This document shows positions 1 through 6,562 of a stretch of 7,956 nt of DNA, one piece after another. Below the pieces are notes generated by a model. That model searched no databases. It was not told the DNA's origin and was given only the letters and a program-made list of their open reading frames with translations. Source of the DNA: Spirochaetaceae bacterium (GTDB lineage Bacteria > Spirochaetota > Spirochaetia > Treponematales > Breznakiellaceae); NCBI GenBank assembly GCA_031265015.1, contig JAISDG010000172.1, positions 1-7,956 on the forward strand. The letters run 5' to 3'. Each line of letters begins with the position of its first letter. Position 1 is the stretch's first letter. The position numbers and the translations under genes were made by a program.

Positions 1-45
1 TATAAAAACAAAAACAACCAAAAGCACGACACTCAATATTTCCAT
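1..45 (-). CDS. Start of a membrane or secreted protein, cut off by the left edge
   Basis: Reading leftward from an ATG at 45-43, the 15 visible codons give MEILSVVLLVVFVFI. After two polar residues this is almost wholly hydrophobic, like a first transmembrane helix or an uncleaved signal anchor. A GAGG Shine-Dalgarno (complement of 51-54) lies 5 nt before the ATG, and a plausible promoter lies at 74-102 on the same strand. No stop occurs before the edge. The family cannot be identified from 15 residues. The run of V/L/F codons in an A/T-rich stretch could be chance, but the well-spaced ribosome site and promoter argue for a real gene diverging from the GH3 gene. Confidence 0.45.
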   Translation of the reverse strand, partial: MEILSVVLLVVFVFI

Positions 46-73
46 GGATACCTCGAACTATTCACTTTATTCC

Positions 74-102
74 AGTGTAGCAGGGAGAAAAAACTTATTC
101 AA
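74..102 (-). promoter_or_regulatory. Candidate sigma70-type promoter for the leftward gene
   Basis: On the minus strand a -35 TTGAAT (complement of 97-102) and a -10 TACACT (complement of 74-79) are separated by exactly 17 nt. Each box matches 4 of 6 consensus positions. Transcription would begin near 67, giving a leader of about 20 nt with the GAGG ribosome site. Support is by pattern only. Confidence 0.35.
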
Positions 103-113
103 GCCGCCGCGTT

Positions 114-169
114 GCCTCACGAAAAATGTTACCGCAAAGAGGCCGATGCCTCACATTGAAAATGTTACC
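114..169. repeat. Two direct copies of a GCCTCAC...AATGTTACC repeat, possibly an IS end remnant
   Basis: Copy 1 (114-133) and copy 2 (148-169) both begin with GCCTCAC and end with AATGTTACC after a short A-rich spacer. The start-to-start distance is 34 nt. Between them GAGGC (139-143) pairs with GCCTC (148-152) around a 4-nt CGAT loop. A related GAAAATGT occurs again at 262-269. On the other strand the block reads as GGTAACATTTT...GTGAGGC twice. Tandem terminal repeats of this size are known at ends of IS21-family elements, where they bind transposase. No transposase gene is visible, so this would be a solo end or a host regulatory repeat. The repeat is seen directly and the IS origin is inferred. 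Confidence 0.5.
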
Positions 170-230
170 CAAATTACAATAAGGACGCTGAACGGAGGGC
201 GGCCGACGGGTTAAGCATGAAAGAAAAACA

Positions 231-244
231 GGCGGGGACCCGCC
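231..244. repeat. GC-rich palindrome upstream of the GH3 gene
   Basis: GGCGGG (231-236) and CCCGCC (239-244) are perfect inverted arms separated by GA. As RNA it would fold as a 5-bp stem with a 4-nt loop. It has no T-tract and lies 11 nt upstream of the candidate -35 box at 255, so an operator or upstream activator site is more plausible than a terminator. The function is unknown. Confidence 0.35.
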
Positions 245-254
245 ATTCGGACAC

Positions 255-283
255 TTGTGCGGAAAATGTCTATTTGGTAGACT
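255..283 (+). promoter_or_regulatory. Candidate promoter of the GH3-HAD pair
   Basis: TTGTGC (255-260) and TAGACT (278-283) are spaced by 17 nt. The -10 box matches 4 of 6 positions and the -35 box only 3 of 6. Transcription would start near 290 and leave a short leader carrying the strong GGAGGAGG ribosome site at 300-307. This is the best-spaced pair I found in the 200 nt before the gene, but it is weak. Confidence 0.28.
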
Positions 284-313
284 AAGACAGCTTTACCCTG
301 GAGGAGGTTGATT

Positions 314-2023
314 TTGAGAGAGCAGCGAGTAAAGGGTTGGTGGCTTATACGGCTGGCTTTAACCATTGTCGGTAAAAAGGGTCTCGCCGAACTAAAAAAG
401 ACCTCGTTGGATGCAAAAAAATCCCAGGAGCGGGTACTCCGGTCCTTTCTGGAAGGGGCGAAAGATACGGTATACGGAAAGGAACATAATTTTTCCGCCA
501 TTCTGGAGGCAAAAACCCCGGAGGACCTTTTTGCCGCCTACCACAAAAATGTTCCGGTTAACGACTATGAAAGCCTGCGGCCCTATGTGGAACGGCATAA
601 AAACGGCGAACCGGATGTTCTGTTTCCCGGCAAGCCCAAGATGTACGCCACCACCAGCGGTACCACCAAAGAGCCCAAATGGATTCCCATTACCGAACAG
701 TACTATCAGGATGTGTACAAAAAATCAAACCAGATATGGTTTTATACTATGATCCAGAACAAGCCCAAAGTTTTCTACGGCAAGACCCTTTCCATTGTGG
801 GTAAAGCCATTGAAGGGGCCGCCCCCGACGGAACGGTCTATGGCTCCATTTCGGGGATTTCCCAGCGGGACATTCCCCATTTTATGGACGACCTTCACCC
901 CGCTCCGGCGGATGTGTTCCATATTGCCGATTATAAGGCCCGGTATTATGCCATTATGCGCATGGGCATCGAGAAGGATGTAACCCTGATTATCACCGCC
1001 AATCCCAGTACCCTGGTGGAAATGCAGGTCAACGCCAATGAATTTTACGATGAATATGTCAATGATATTGAAAACGGAACCCTCAGCCGCCGTTTTCCCA
1101 TCCCCGATGAAATCCGCGCCGTCCTGGAAGCGCGGCTTAAGCCGAACCCAAAGCGGGCGGAGGAACTGCGGCAGTTAAAGGTCCGGTTTGGCACGGTGCT
1201 TCCCAAGCATTACTGGCCTCATATGCAGGTAGTAAATGTCTGGATGTGCGGGAACACCTCTATATATCTGGACAAGATCCGCAATTCCTTTCCCAAAGAC
1301 GCGGTGTTCCACGAATTCAGCTATTTTTCCACCGAATGTAAAGCCGGGATTGTCCTGAAGAGCAATACCCTGGACACGGTTCCCTTCGGGCACAAGACCT
1401 ATTTTGAGTTTGCCCATGAATCGGATTTTGACGATCTTGGCCCCCGGACCAAACTGTACCAGCTGTGGGAACTGAAAAAAGGCGAACGCTACTGCCCCGT
1501 TGTTACCACCTCCGCGGGGCTGTACCGCTACAACATGACGGATGTGGTGGAGGTAACCGGGTTTTACAACGAGTATCCGCTTATCAAGTTTATCCAGAAA
1601 ACGAACGGCACCATAAGCCTTACCGGCGAAAAGCTCCACGAGCGGCAGTTTATCGAGGCCGTCAGAAGCGCCGCCAACGAAATGACCCTGCCGCCCCTTA
1701 ATTTCTTTGTGGGCTTTGCCAATCCCGAAGGATCCAACTACCGGTTCTACTATGAATTCGTGGATCAGACGGTTCTGGCCGACCGGGCGGAGGAGCTTAC
1801 CAAATGCATTGACAAGCGGCTGCAGGAGTACAATCCCGAGTACGAATCAAAGCGGACTTCCAACCGGCTTAAAGCCCCCGAAACGGCCCTTCTGGTCAAG
1901 GATTCCTTTGAACAGTTCAAGGCCGCCTGCATCAGCAAGGGATACCGGGACGGCCAGTTCAAGCTTAACCTGCTGATGCAGGATCCCCAGCGGCAGGCCA
2001 TGTTTAACGAACTGACTAAGTAA
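314..2023 (+). CDS. GH3-family acyl-adenylating enzyme (acyl acid-amido synthetase-like)
   Basis: The 569-residue product has the layout of the GH3 branch of the ANL adenylating superfamily. The phosphate-binding motif TTSGTTKEPKW is at about 113-123. YFSTE at 337-341 corresponds to the acidic nucleotide loop of plant GH3 enzymes. LYRYNMTDVV at 403-412 holds the ribose-binding aspartate. TGEKLHE at about 437-443 marks the hinge, and GQFK ends in the likely catalytic lysine K550 of the mobile C-terminal lobe. Plant GH3 proteins adenylate carboxylic acids such as indole-acetate or jasmonate and transfer them to amino acids. The substrate of bacterial members is unknown, and none can be read here. 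The product has no signal peptide, so it should be cytoplasmic. TTG at 314 is preferred to the in-frame TTG at 308 because GGAGGAGG (300-307) sits 6 nt before 314 but touches 308. The HAD gene follows one base after the stop. Confidence 0.88.
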   Translation: MREQRVKGWWLIRLALTIVGKKGLAELKKTSLDAKKSQERVLRSFLEGAKDTVYGKEHNFSAILEAKTPEDLFAAYHKNVPVNDYESLRPYVERHKNGEPDVLFPGKPKMYATTSGTTKEPKWIPITEQYYQDVYKKSNQIWFYTMIQNKPKVFYGKTLSIVGKAIEGAAPDGTVYGSISGISQRDIPHFMDDLHPAPADVFHIADYKARYYAIMRMGIEKDVTLIITANPSTLVEMQVNANEFYDEYVNDIENGTLSRRFPIPDEIRAVLEARLKPNPKRAEELRQLKVRFGTVLPKHYWPHMQVVNVWMCGNTSIYLDKIRNSFPKDAVFHEFSYFSTECKAGIVLKSNTLDTVPFGHKTYFEFAHESDFDDLGPRTKLYQLWELKKGERYCPVVTTSAGLYRYNMTDVVEVTGFYNEYPLIKFIQKTNGTISLTGEKLHERQFIEAVRSAANEMTLPPLNFFVGFANPEGSNYRFYYEFVDQTVLADRAEELTKCIDKRLQEYNPEYESKRTSNRLKAPETALLVKDSFEQFKAACISKGYRDGQFKLNLLMQDPQRQAMFNELTK

Positions 2024-2024
2024 G

Positions 2025-2786
2025 GTGAAGCCCCAAAACCTTCAATCCCGCGCCCCGGAATGTATCAAAAACGCCGGGGCGTTTATTTTTGACTTTGACG
2101 GTACTCTCTACGATCCAAAACACTTTGTCCGGCGGCTGCTCTTCGGAGGCCCTCCCGGGGGCCGGTTTTCCGTACCGGAGATCCGGCTTATCGGCGCGGA
2201 ACGGAAAACCCGGAAAGAATTTTCAGGGTGCGATTACGGCGGCGCCGAGCCGTATTACGAACGCTTTTTTGCCGCGCTGGAACGCCAGGTCCGGGGTTTT
2301 CCCCTGATGACGCCGGCGCTTCACGAAGCCGGCGGATTGCGGCAATGGTATTTTAACCGGTACATGCCCCGGATGACGGCGGTACTGGGGCACTATTATT
2401 CCCCCCGGCCCGGTGCGGCGGAATTCTTTCAATTCCTCGCGGACGGGAACATTCCCCGCGCGGTATATTCCGATTATCCCCAGGTACGGGAACGGTTGGA
2501 AGCCATCGGCCTGGATCCCGGCCTCTGCGGGCTGCTTTTTGGTCCCGAAAGCTTTGGCGCCCAGAAACCCGCGGCCGCTCCCTTTTTGTCCATCGCCGCG
2601 TCCCTGGGCCGCGAGCCCGGGCGGACCCTGGTTGTCGGCGACAAAGACAGCGCCGACGGGGCGGGGGCCCGGGCGGCGGGCATGATGTATCTGCGGATCA
2701 CTCCGGGAAGCTTCGGGGAGCTTTCCGGTTTTTTTAATACAGCGCCGTCAGGGCCATGGTCAGCGGCGGCAGGTATGTCACGATAA
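2025..2786 (+). CDS. HAD-superfamily hydrolase (probable phosphatase)
   Basis: The 253-residue product carries all four haloacid dehalogenase motifs. Motif I is DFDGTLYD (23-30), with nucleophile D23 and acid/base D25. Motif II serine is S149 in VYSDY, motif III lysine is K181 in QKP, and motif IV is GDKDSAD (205-211), with Mg-binding acidic residues. The stretch between motifs I and II is a cap of about 100 residues, as in beta-phosphoglucomutase or Gph-like phosphatases. The substrate cannot be assigned. The GTG start lies one base after the GH3 stop (TAAgGTG), which suggests coupled translation. No later in-frame start precedes motif I. The last 16 residues (NTAPSGPW onward) are low-complexity and outside the HAD fold. 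They lie after an intrinsic terminator at 2703-2735 and antisense to the end of dctQM, so the functional protein may end near residue 237. Confidence 0.85.
   Translation: MKPQNLQSRAPECIKNAGAFIFDFDGTLYDPKHFVRRLLFGGPPGGRFSVPEIRLIGAERKTRKEFSGCDYGGAEPYYERFFAALERQVRGFPLMTPALHEAGGLRQWYFNRYMPRMTAVLGHYYSPRPGAAEFFQFLADGNIPRAVYSDYPQVRERLEAIGLDPGLCGLLFGPESFGAQKPAAAPFLSIAASLGREPGRTLVVGDKDSADGAGARAAGMMYLRITPGSFGELSGFFNTAPSGPWSAAAGMSR
2703..2735 (+). terminator. Strong intrinsic terminator inside the 3' end of the HAD frame
   Basis: The arms CCGGGAAGCT (2703-2712) and AGCTTTCCGG (2719-2728) pair over 10 bp with one G-U wobble around the loop TCGGGG. Seven T's follow (2729-2735), the classic rho-independent layout. 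It should end the GH3-HAD transcript, yet the HAD frame stays open for 51 nt past the T-run. On the minus strand the stem lies just after the dctQM stop but lacks a T-tract, so it probably works in one direction only. Confidence 0.85.
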
Positions 2787-4635
2787 GGACCACTATCAGC
2801 TGGATTGCCAGAAACGGCAGGGCGTAACGGGTGGTTTCCGTAAAGGACGTGCCAAAGCGGTAACTGGCCAGAAAAAGGTTAAGCCCCACCGGGGGGGTCA
2901 GGTAACCCGCCTCCATGTTGACCAGGAAGATAATTCCCAGGTGGACAGGATCAATGCCGTAGACCGCTCCCAGGGGCGCAATCAGGGGCAGGATGATCAT
3001 GATGGCTGAAAAAATATCCACCAGGCATCCGGTGACCAGCAGGGCCAGGTTCAGGAACAAAAGAAAAAGCCATTTGGAACTGACCGCGGCCTGCATCCAT
3101 TGGGCAAAAAATTCAGGGACCCTGCTGTCCACGATGTAGTAGGACAGGGCCTGGGCCAGGGCCAGGATCGAAAGGATACCGCCGACAATGGGAATGGACT
3201 TTACCAGGATCGTTCCCAGGGATTTAAACGTTATCTCCCGGTACACCAGGGCTTCCACGACAAGCACGTACAGTACCGCCACGGCGCTTACTTCTACCAG
3301 CGACAGGATGCCGGAAAAATAACCGGCGATCAGAAACAGGGGCAGGAGTATCTCCGGCAGGGACTTTTTTAATCCGGCGGCCGCTTTTTTTGCATTAAAG
3401 GGAACCCGCGGAATTTTATGCCTTACCGATACAGCCACGCCAAAAACAATGGTCGCGGCAACCAGAAGTATGCCGGGCAAAAAAGCTCCCAGGAAAAGAT
3501 GGACCGTATTAGTCCGGGTGGCGGCCCCTACCAGCAGTATAGGAAGGCTTGGCGGAAAGAGAAGGCCGATGCTTCCCGACGCGGTTAAAAGGCCTATGAC
3601 AAAATGGTCAGGATAGCCGGAAAGGACCGTAAAGAGTATGCCCCCCAGGGCAAGGATCGTAACTCCCGACGCGCCGGTAAAAGAGGTAAAGAAGGCGCAG
3701 AGTACCACCGTCACGATAATCATACCCCCGGGGATCCACCCGAAAAAATTGGTAAAAGTTTCTACCAGCCGTTCCCCGGCCCTGCTCTGGGACAGAATAA
3801 ATCCCGTCAGGGTAAAGAGGGGAATGGCGATAAGGCTGTTCTGGGTCAGGGCGCTGTAGATTTGGCTGGCGGTAATATCGATTTCGCCCCAGGAACTCTG
3901 AAGCAGTATCATGGCAAAGCCGCCGATGATAACAAAGATTGGCGTACCGCTTAAAGCGGCGATGCCGAGGATGATCATCACGGGCAGTTTAGCATAAACC
4001 GCCGCGGCGCTGAAAAAGTCCGACACCGCCCAGGCCGCGCCGGGCATGTTGATACCCCAGATAAATTTGCAGATCACCGGCAGGGAGCAGACGGTACCCA
4101 GCGCTATTGCCAGTACCGGAAAGACCGGCGTACCGCTTCGGCGGTATGCCGATCCCGCAAACCGGACGGCCATGACCGCGTAGCCCGCGGGCATGATCAG
4201 GGCAAAAACCCGGTCGGGAATAAAGCCGACCATCTGTACGGGATAGAGCCCTATCCTGATAAAGGACAGGGAACACCATACAAAAATCGTAACCATAAAA
4301 GCGGAAAGGAGCGCGGTAAAGGCCGAAAGGCCCGCTTTTATTTTTTCGCTTCGAATATAATTGGACAAACCGATGGAAAGATGGGACCCTTCCCGGGTGG
4401 TGATCATTCCCGCCGCCAGGCCCAGGACCAGGAGGAAATGGGCGGTCAGTTCCGGCGCGGCGGGAAAACGGGAATGAAGGAAAAAACGCAGCGCCGCGTC
4501 CAGTACGGGGATGACGGTAAGCAGGGCCAGGGCGATCCCGCAGATTCCCGTTTCCAGGCTGTGGAAACGGGAGGCTCCGGCCAGCGTGGCGCCTCCGCCC
4601 GCGGGGACTTCGCCCGGGAGCAGGGGCTCACTCAT
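2734..4635 (-). CDS. dctM: Fused TRAP transporter permease, DctQ and DctM in one chain
   Basis: The 633-residue, highly hydrophobic product is a tripartite ATP-independent periplasmic transporter membrane component. Residues about 25-190 resemble the four-helix DctQ small subunit (for example VLDAALRF near 44 and the REGSHLSI loop at 81-88). Residues about 215-633 match DctM: IPLFTLTGFILS at 271-282, SFTGASGVT at 318-326, GLLFPPSLP at 357-365, a DIFSA segment at 540-544 and NMEAGYLTPPVG at 572-583. DctM moves the substrate with a sodium or proton gradient and receives it from the DctP receptor encoded just upstream. The ATG overlaps the dctP stop (ATGAGTGA, 4628-4635), and an AAGG site lies 7 nt before it inside dctP, so translation is coupled. 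Its 3' end overlaps the convergent HAD gene by 53 bp. The substrate is not predictable beyond an organic acid. Confidence 0.92.
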   Translation of the reverse strand: MSEPLLPGEVPAGGGATLAGASRFHSLETGICGIALALLTVIPVLDAALRFFLHSRFPAAPELTAHFLLVLGLAAGMITTREGSHLSIGLSNYIRSEKIKAGLSAFTALLSAFMVTIFVWCSLSFIRIGLYPVQMVGFIPDRVFALIMPAGYAVMAVRFAGSAYRRSGTPVFPVLAIALGTVCSLPVICKFIWGINMPGAAWAVSDFFSAAAVYAKLPVMIILGIAALSGTPIFVIIGGFAMILLQSSWGEIDITASQIYSALTQNSLIAIPLFTLTGFILSQSRAGERLVETFTNFFGWIPGGMIIVTVVLCAFFTSFTGASGVTILALGGILFTVLSGYPDHFVIGLLTASGSIGLLFPPSLPILLVGAATRTNTVHLFLGAFLPGILLVAATIVFGVAVSVRHKIPRVPFNAKKAAAGLKKSLPEILLPLFLIAGYFSGILSLVEVSAVAVLYVLVVEALVYREITFKSLGTILVKSIPIVGGILSILALAQALSYYIVDSRVPEFFAQWMQAAVSSKWLFLLFLNLALLVTGCLVDIFSAIMIILPLIAPLGAVYGIDPVHLGIIFLVNMEAGYLTPPVGLNLFLASYRFGTSFTETTRYALPFLAIQLIVVLIVTYLPPLTMALTALY

Positions 4636-5653
4636 GATAGGGCCTTAACAGGCCGGATATGCGGTTGTATATATCCCGGTCAAACACCTTTCCCATCAGC
4701 GAAGGAATGACCCGGTTTGCATCGGCATACCAGACCTTTTCCTGTTCGGGACTTACCCGGTTGATCACCAGGCCGTAGTTAACCATGGTCTGGATCACCT
4801 CCGCTTCAAAGTCCTGGACCGATCGGTCAAGTTCCGCTTCCACCCGCCGGGTAATCCGCATCAGTTCCGGCTTGTACTTGTCGGGAATGGCCCTCCATGC
4901 CCGCTGGTTCATGATGATCGCCCCCATAAAGGGCGCCACCGGAATGGAGGCCATGTTTTTTGCCAGCCCGAAGATCTGCAGGCCCCCGGCGTTAACCGGG
5001 CTCTGGTATACCGCGTCGATTTGGCCCCCCGAAAGGCTTACCAGGATCTGGTTCATCGCGATGGGGGTCATCTGGTAGCCCATAGCCCGGAACGCGTCAA
5101 GCAGTTCCGTTTCCGCATCGCTGGTGCCCAGGCGCTGTCTTTTCAGGTCCGCGGGAACAAAGACCGGACTTTTGGAAAAGAACCGGACCCAGCCTACTTT
5201 TGACCAGGCCAGGGTATAGTAGCCCCTGCTGTTAATCTTCCGCTCCAGGTCGGGCTTCAGGTTTTTTAAAACCAGATCAAGTTCGGTATTGTTCCGGATC
5301 AGGAAGGGACAGCTCAAGGTCATGATTTCCGGGCTAATCAGCTTCATCCCCAGGGTACTCAGCATGGCCGCCTGTATCTGGTTCATGTTAAGCTGCCGGA
5401 GCAAATCGGCTTCGCTGGTTTTATTGTTGTGGTAGATAACCATGTTTACTTCGCCGTTGGTCGCGGCATTCCATTCCCGGGCCATGCGGTTCAGCAGGCT
5501 GCCCCAGGGACTGTTTTCCGGCACCAGGGATACCAGCTTAATGGTGACAGCCCGCTGGGCCGGGAGGGGAGCGGGCAGGATCATACACAAGAGGACACAG
5601 CAGGCAAGGACAATACATTTTTCCGGGACAAACCGGATCAAGGATTTTTTCAT
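4628..5653 (-). CDS. dctP: TRAP transporter solute-binding protein, DctP family
   Basis: The 341-residue protein starts with a signal peptide: MKK, a hydrophobic core at about 14-28 and a likely cleavage near LPA|QR (residues 30-33). The mature part begins IKLVSLVPENSPWG, typical of DctP receptors. It keeps the region with the conserved carboxylate-binding arginine (probably R174 in LKRQRLG) and the NQILVSLSGGQIDAVYQSP segment (201-219). It should bind a carboxylate ligand in the periplasm and hand it to the DctQM protein. ATG 5653 is chosen over an in-frame ATG at 5719 because GGAG lies 5 nt upstream and the signal peptide starts there; the longer form would overlap the acyltransferase end and bury the signal peptide. 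Family length is about 320-340. A VLAC string (15-18) resembles a lipobox but sits inside the hydrophobic core, so I do not call it a lipoprotein. It follows the acyltransferase by 52 nt. Confidence 0.9.
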   Translation of the reverse strand: MKKSLIRFVPEKCIVLACCVLLCMILPAPLPAQRAVTIKLVSLVPENSPWGSLLNRMAREWNAATNGEVNMVIYHNNKTSEADLLRQLNMNQIQAAMLSTLGMKLISPEIMTLSCPFLIRNNTELDLVLKNLKPDLERKINSRGYYTLAWSKVGWVRFFSKSPVFVPADLKRQRLGTSDAETELLDAFRAMGYQMTPIAMNQILVSLSGGQIDAVYQSPVNAGGLQIFGLAKNMASIPVAPFMGAIIMNQRAWRAIPDKYKPELMRITRRVEAELDRSVQDFEAEVIQTMVNYGLVINRVSPEQEKVWYADANRVIPSLMGKVFDRDIYNRISGLLRPYHE

Positions 5654-5675
5654 ATACACTCCAGATGGAAAATCA

Positions 5676-5696
5676 CTGCCGAAAACCCTTCGGCAG
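5676..5696 (-). other. Stem-loop between the acyltransferase gene and dctP
   Basis: CTGCCGAA and TTCGGCAG form a perfect 8-bp stem with a 5-nt loop in the 52-nt gap. On the minus strand it is followed by TGATTTTCC, a poor U-tract, and then by the dctP ribosome site. I found no promoter between it and dctP. A weak or partial terminator, or an RNA-processing or stability element that sets the ratio of acyltransferase to transporter, is more likely than a full stop. The structure is seen and its role is inferred. Confidence 0.6.
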
Positions 5697-5705
5697 CGTT
5701 TCCGG

Positions 5706-6512
5706 CTAATCACCCTCACAGGGATAAGGATTGTTGGTTATCCCCGCCAGTTCTACGATTTTCCGGTGGGTCCGGGAACGCAGCAGTTCCACCGCGTCCC
5801 GGCGGGGCACGGACAGGTCGGGCATTATGGGCTCCCCGATGCGCAGGGTGATCAAAGGATAGTTCCTTTTAAAGATTTTATACAGACCCCGGCTTTCCCG
5901 GTAGGAAAAGGCCATGGGGATAACCGGGATATTGTATTTATAGGCCATGGTAAACATCCCTTTTTTAAAAGGCCGGATAGGCTGGAAGTAATCCCATTTA
6001 CTTCCCTCGGGAAACACGTGGAACCATTTTTTCCGGGCATGCAGATCGTCAAAGGCCCGGTTAAAGTACTTGATCGCATGGACCGAATCGGGTACCGGAA
6101 TGCCTCCCGCCAGCCGGATAAGGGTCCGGTCCGGGCCGGAAAGATTTTTCTTCCACGCGGGGAACCACAGGCGGCGGTATTTTACTGCCTGGAGAACCAT
6201 CAGAAAATCCCAGCGCAGCATGTGGTTGGAGACGGTCAGGGCGCCGTTTTTAAAGAGGCGGCGGTACTTCCGCAGAATGTGCCGTCCCTCAATCCGCAGG
6301 CCGAACCGCAGGGGGCTGAGGATAAAGACCAGGACAAAAATCCCCAGGTACAAAAGGGCGCTTTTTATGCTGAACCCCGGGGATTTATCCAGAAAGGGAT
6401 AGTCTTCGTCCAGGACAAGATCGGGCAGTTCCTCCGCGGTGAACATGTGGGCATCGGGCTGTTCGGGGTAGCTCAGTCCCACCTGGGGCACATAGGGGGT
6501 TTTTGTGTTCAT
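5706..6512 (-). CDS. PlsC-type lysophospholipid (1-acylglycerol-3-phosphate) acyltransferase
   Basis: The 268-residue product carries the PlsC/LPLAT blocks. The catalytic H-x4-D is NHMLRWD (96-102), the phosphate-binding FPEGS is at 167-171, and the IPMAF block is at 198-202. A single transmembrane helix at about 50-66 precedes the domain, and about 45 polar N-terminal residues precede that. Such enzymes move a fatty acyl chain from acyl-ACP or acyl-CoA to a lysophospholipid at the inner face of the membrane. The sequence cannot say whether it is the main PlsC or a remodelling paralogue. ATG 6512 is chosen because the protein then begins MNTKTPYVPQ. An ATG at 6572 would add 20 residues and has a better ribosome site (AAAAGGGGGG directly before it), so the start is uncertain. 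It appears to be the first gene of the leftward operon with dctP and dctQM. Confidence 0.85.
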   Translation of the reverse strand: MNTKTPYVPQVGLSYPEQPDAHMFTAEELPDLVLDEDYPFLDKSPGFSIKSALLYLGIFVLVFILSPLRFGLRIEGRHILRKYRRLFKNGALTVSNHMLRWDFLMVLQAVKYRRLWFPAWKKNLSGPDRTLIRLAGGIPVPDSVHAIKYFNRAFDDLHARKKWFHVFPEGSKWDYFQPIRPFKKGMFTMAYKYNIPVIPMAFSYRESRGLYKIFKRNYPLITLRIGEPIMPDLSVPRRDAVELLRSRTHRKIVELAGITNNPYPCEGD

Positions 6513-6523
6513 TCCTACTACCC

Positions 6524-6532
6524 AGTATAGCA
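6524..6532 (-). promoter_or_regulatory. Candidate extended -10 promoter of the acyltransferase-TRAP operon
   Basis: The minus strand reads TGCTATACT, an extended -10 (TG-n-TATACT, 5 of 6 in the hexamer). No good -35 lies 17 nt upstream. Transcription would begin near 6517, only about 5 nt before ATG 6512, so the message would be almost leaderless. That would explain why AGGA abuts this ATG without normal spacing. It is incompatible with a start at 6572. Confidence 0.28.
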
Positions 6533-6541
6533 GTAAATCCC

Positions 6542-6562
6542 CGGGAGATAAAGAAGCTCCCG
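6542..6562. repeat. Short inverted repeat in the divergent promoter region
   Basis: CGGGAG (6542-6547) and CTCCCG (6557-6562) are perfect 6-bp arms around a 9-nt A-rich spacer. It lies between the two divergent genes without a T-tract. It may be a protein site or a minor hairpin. Confidence 0.3.

Noticed and set aside
114..169. A CRISPR array
   Set aside because: There are only two imperfect copies, the spacing is too short for spacers, and no cas genes are present.
217..285. A 22-codon upstream reading frame (MKEKQAGTRHSD onward) that could be a leader peptide
   Set aside because: Its nearest GGAGGG is 17 nt from the ATG, which is too far. The candidate GH3 promoter lies inside the frame, so it would not be transcribed from it. 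It has no run of regulatory codons.
1175..1639. A 154-codon minus-strand open frame inside the GH3 gene
   Set aside because: The GH3 nucleotide-loop and ribose-binding motifs lie on the opposite strand in the same DNA, and the frame has no ribosome site or family signature.
2703..2735. A bidirectional terminator shared by HAD and dctQM
   Set aside because: The minus-strand copy of the stem is followed by AGTGATCC and not by T's, so it supports termination only on the plus strand.
5654..5719. A longer dctP start at 5719
   Set aside because: It would put 22 charged residues before the signal peptide and overlap the acyltransferase end. The spaced GGAG favours 5653.
5442..6530. A 362-codon open frame on the plus strand opposite the acyltransferase and dctP
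   Set aside because: It is antisense to two genes with clear family motifs, has a charged low-complexity composition and no domain I recognise. It is a shadow of GC-rich codon use.
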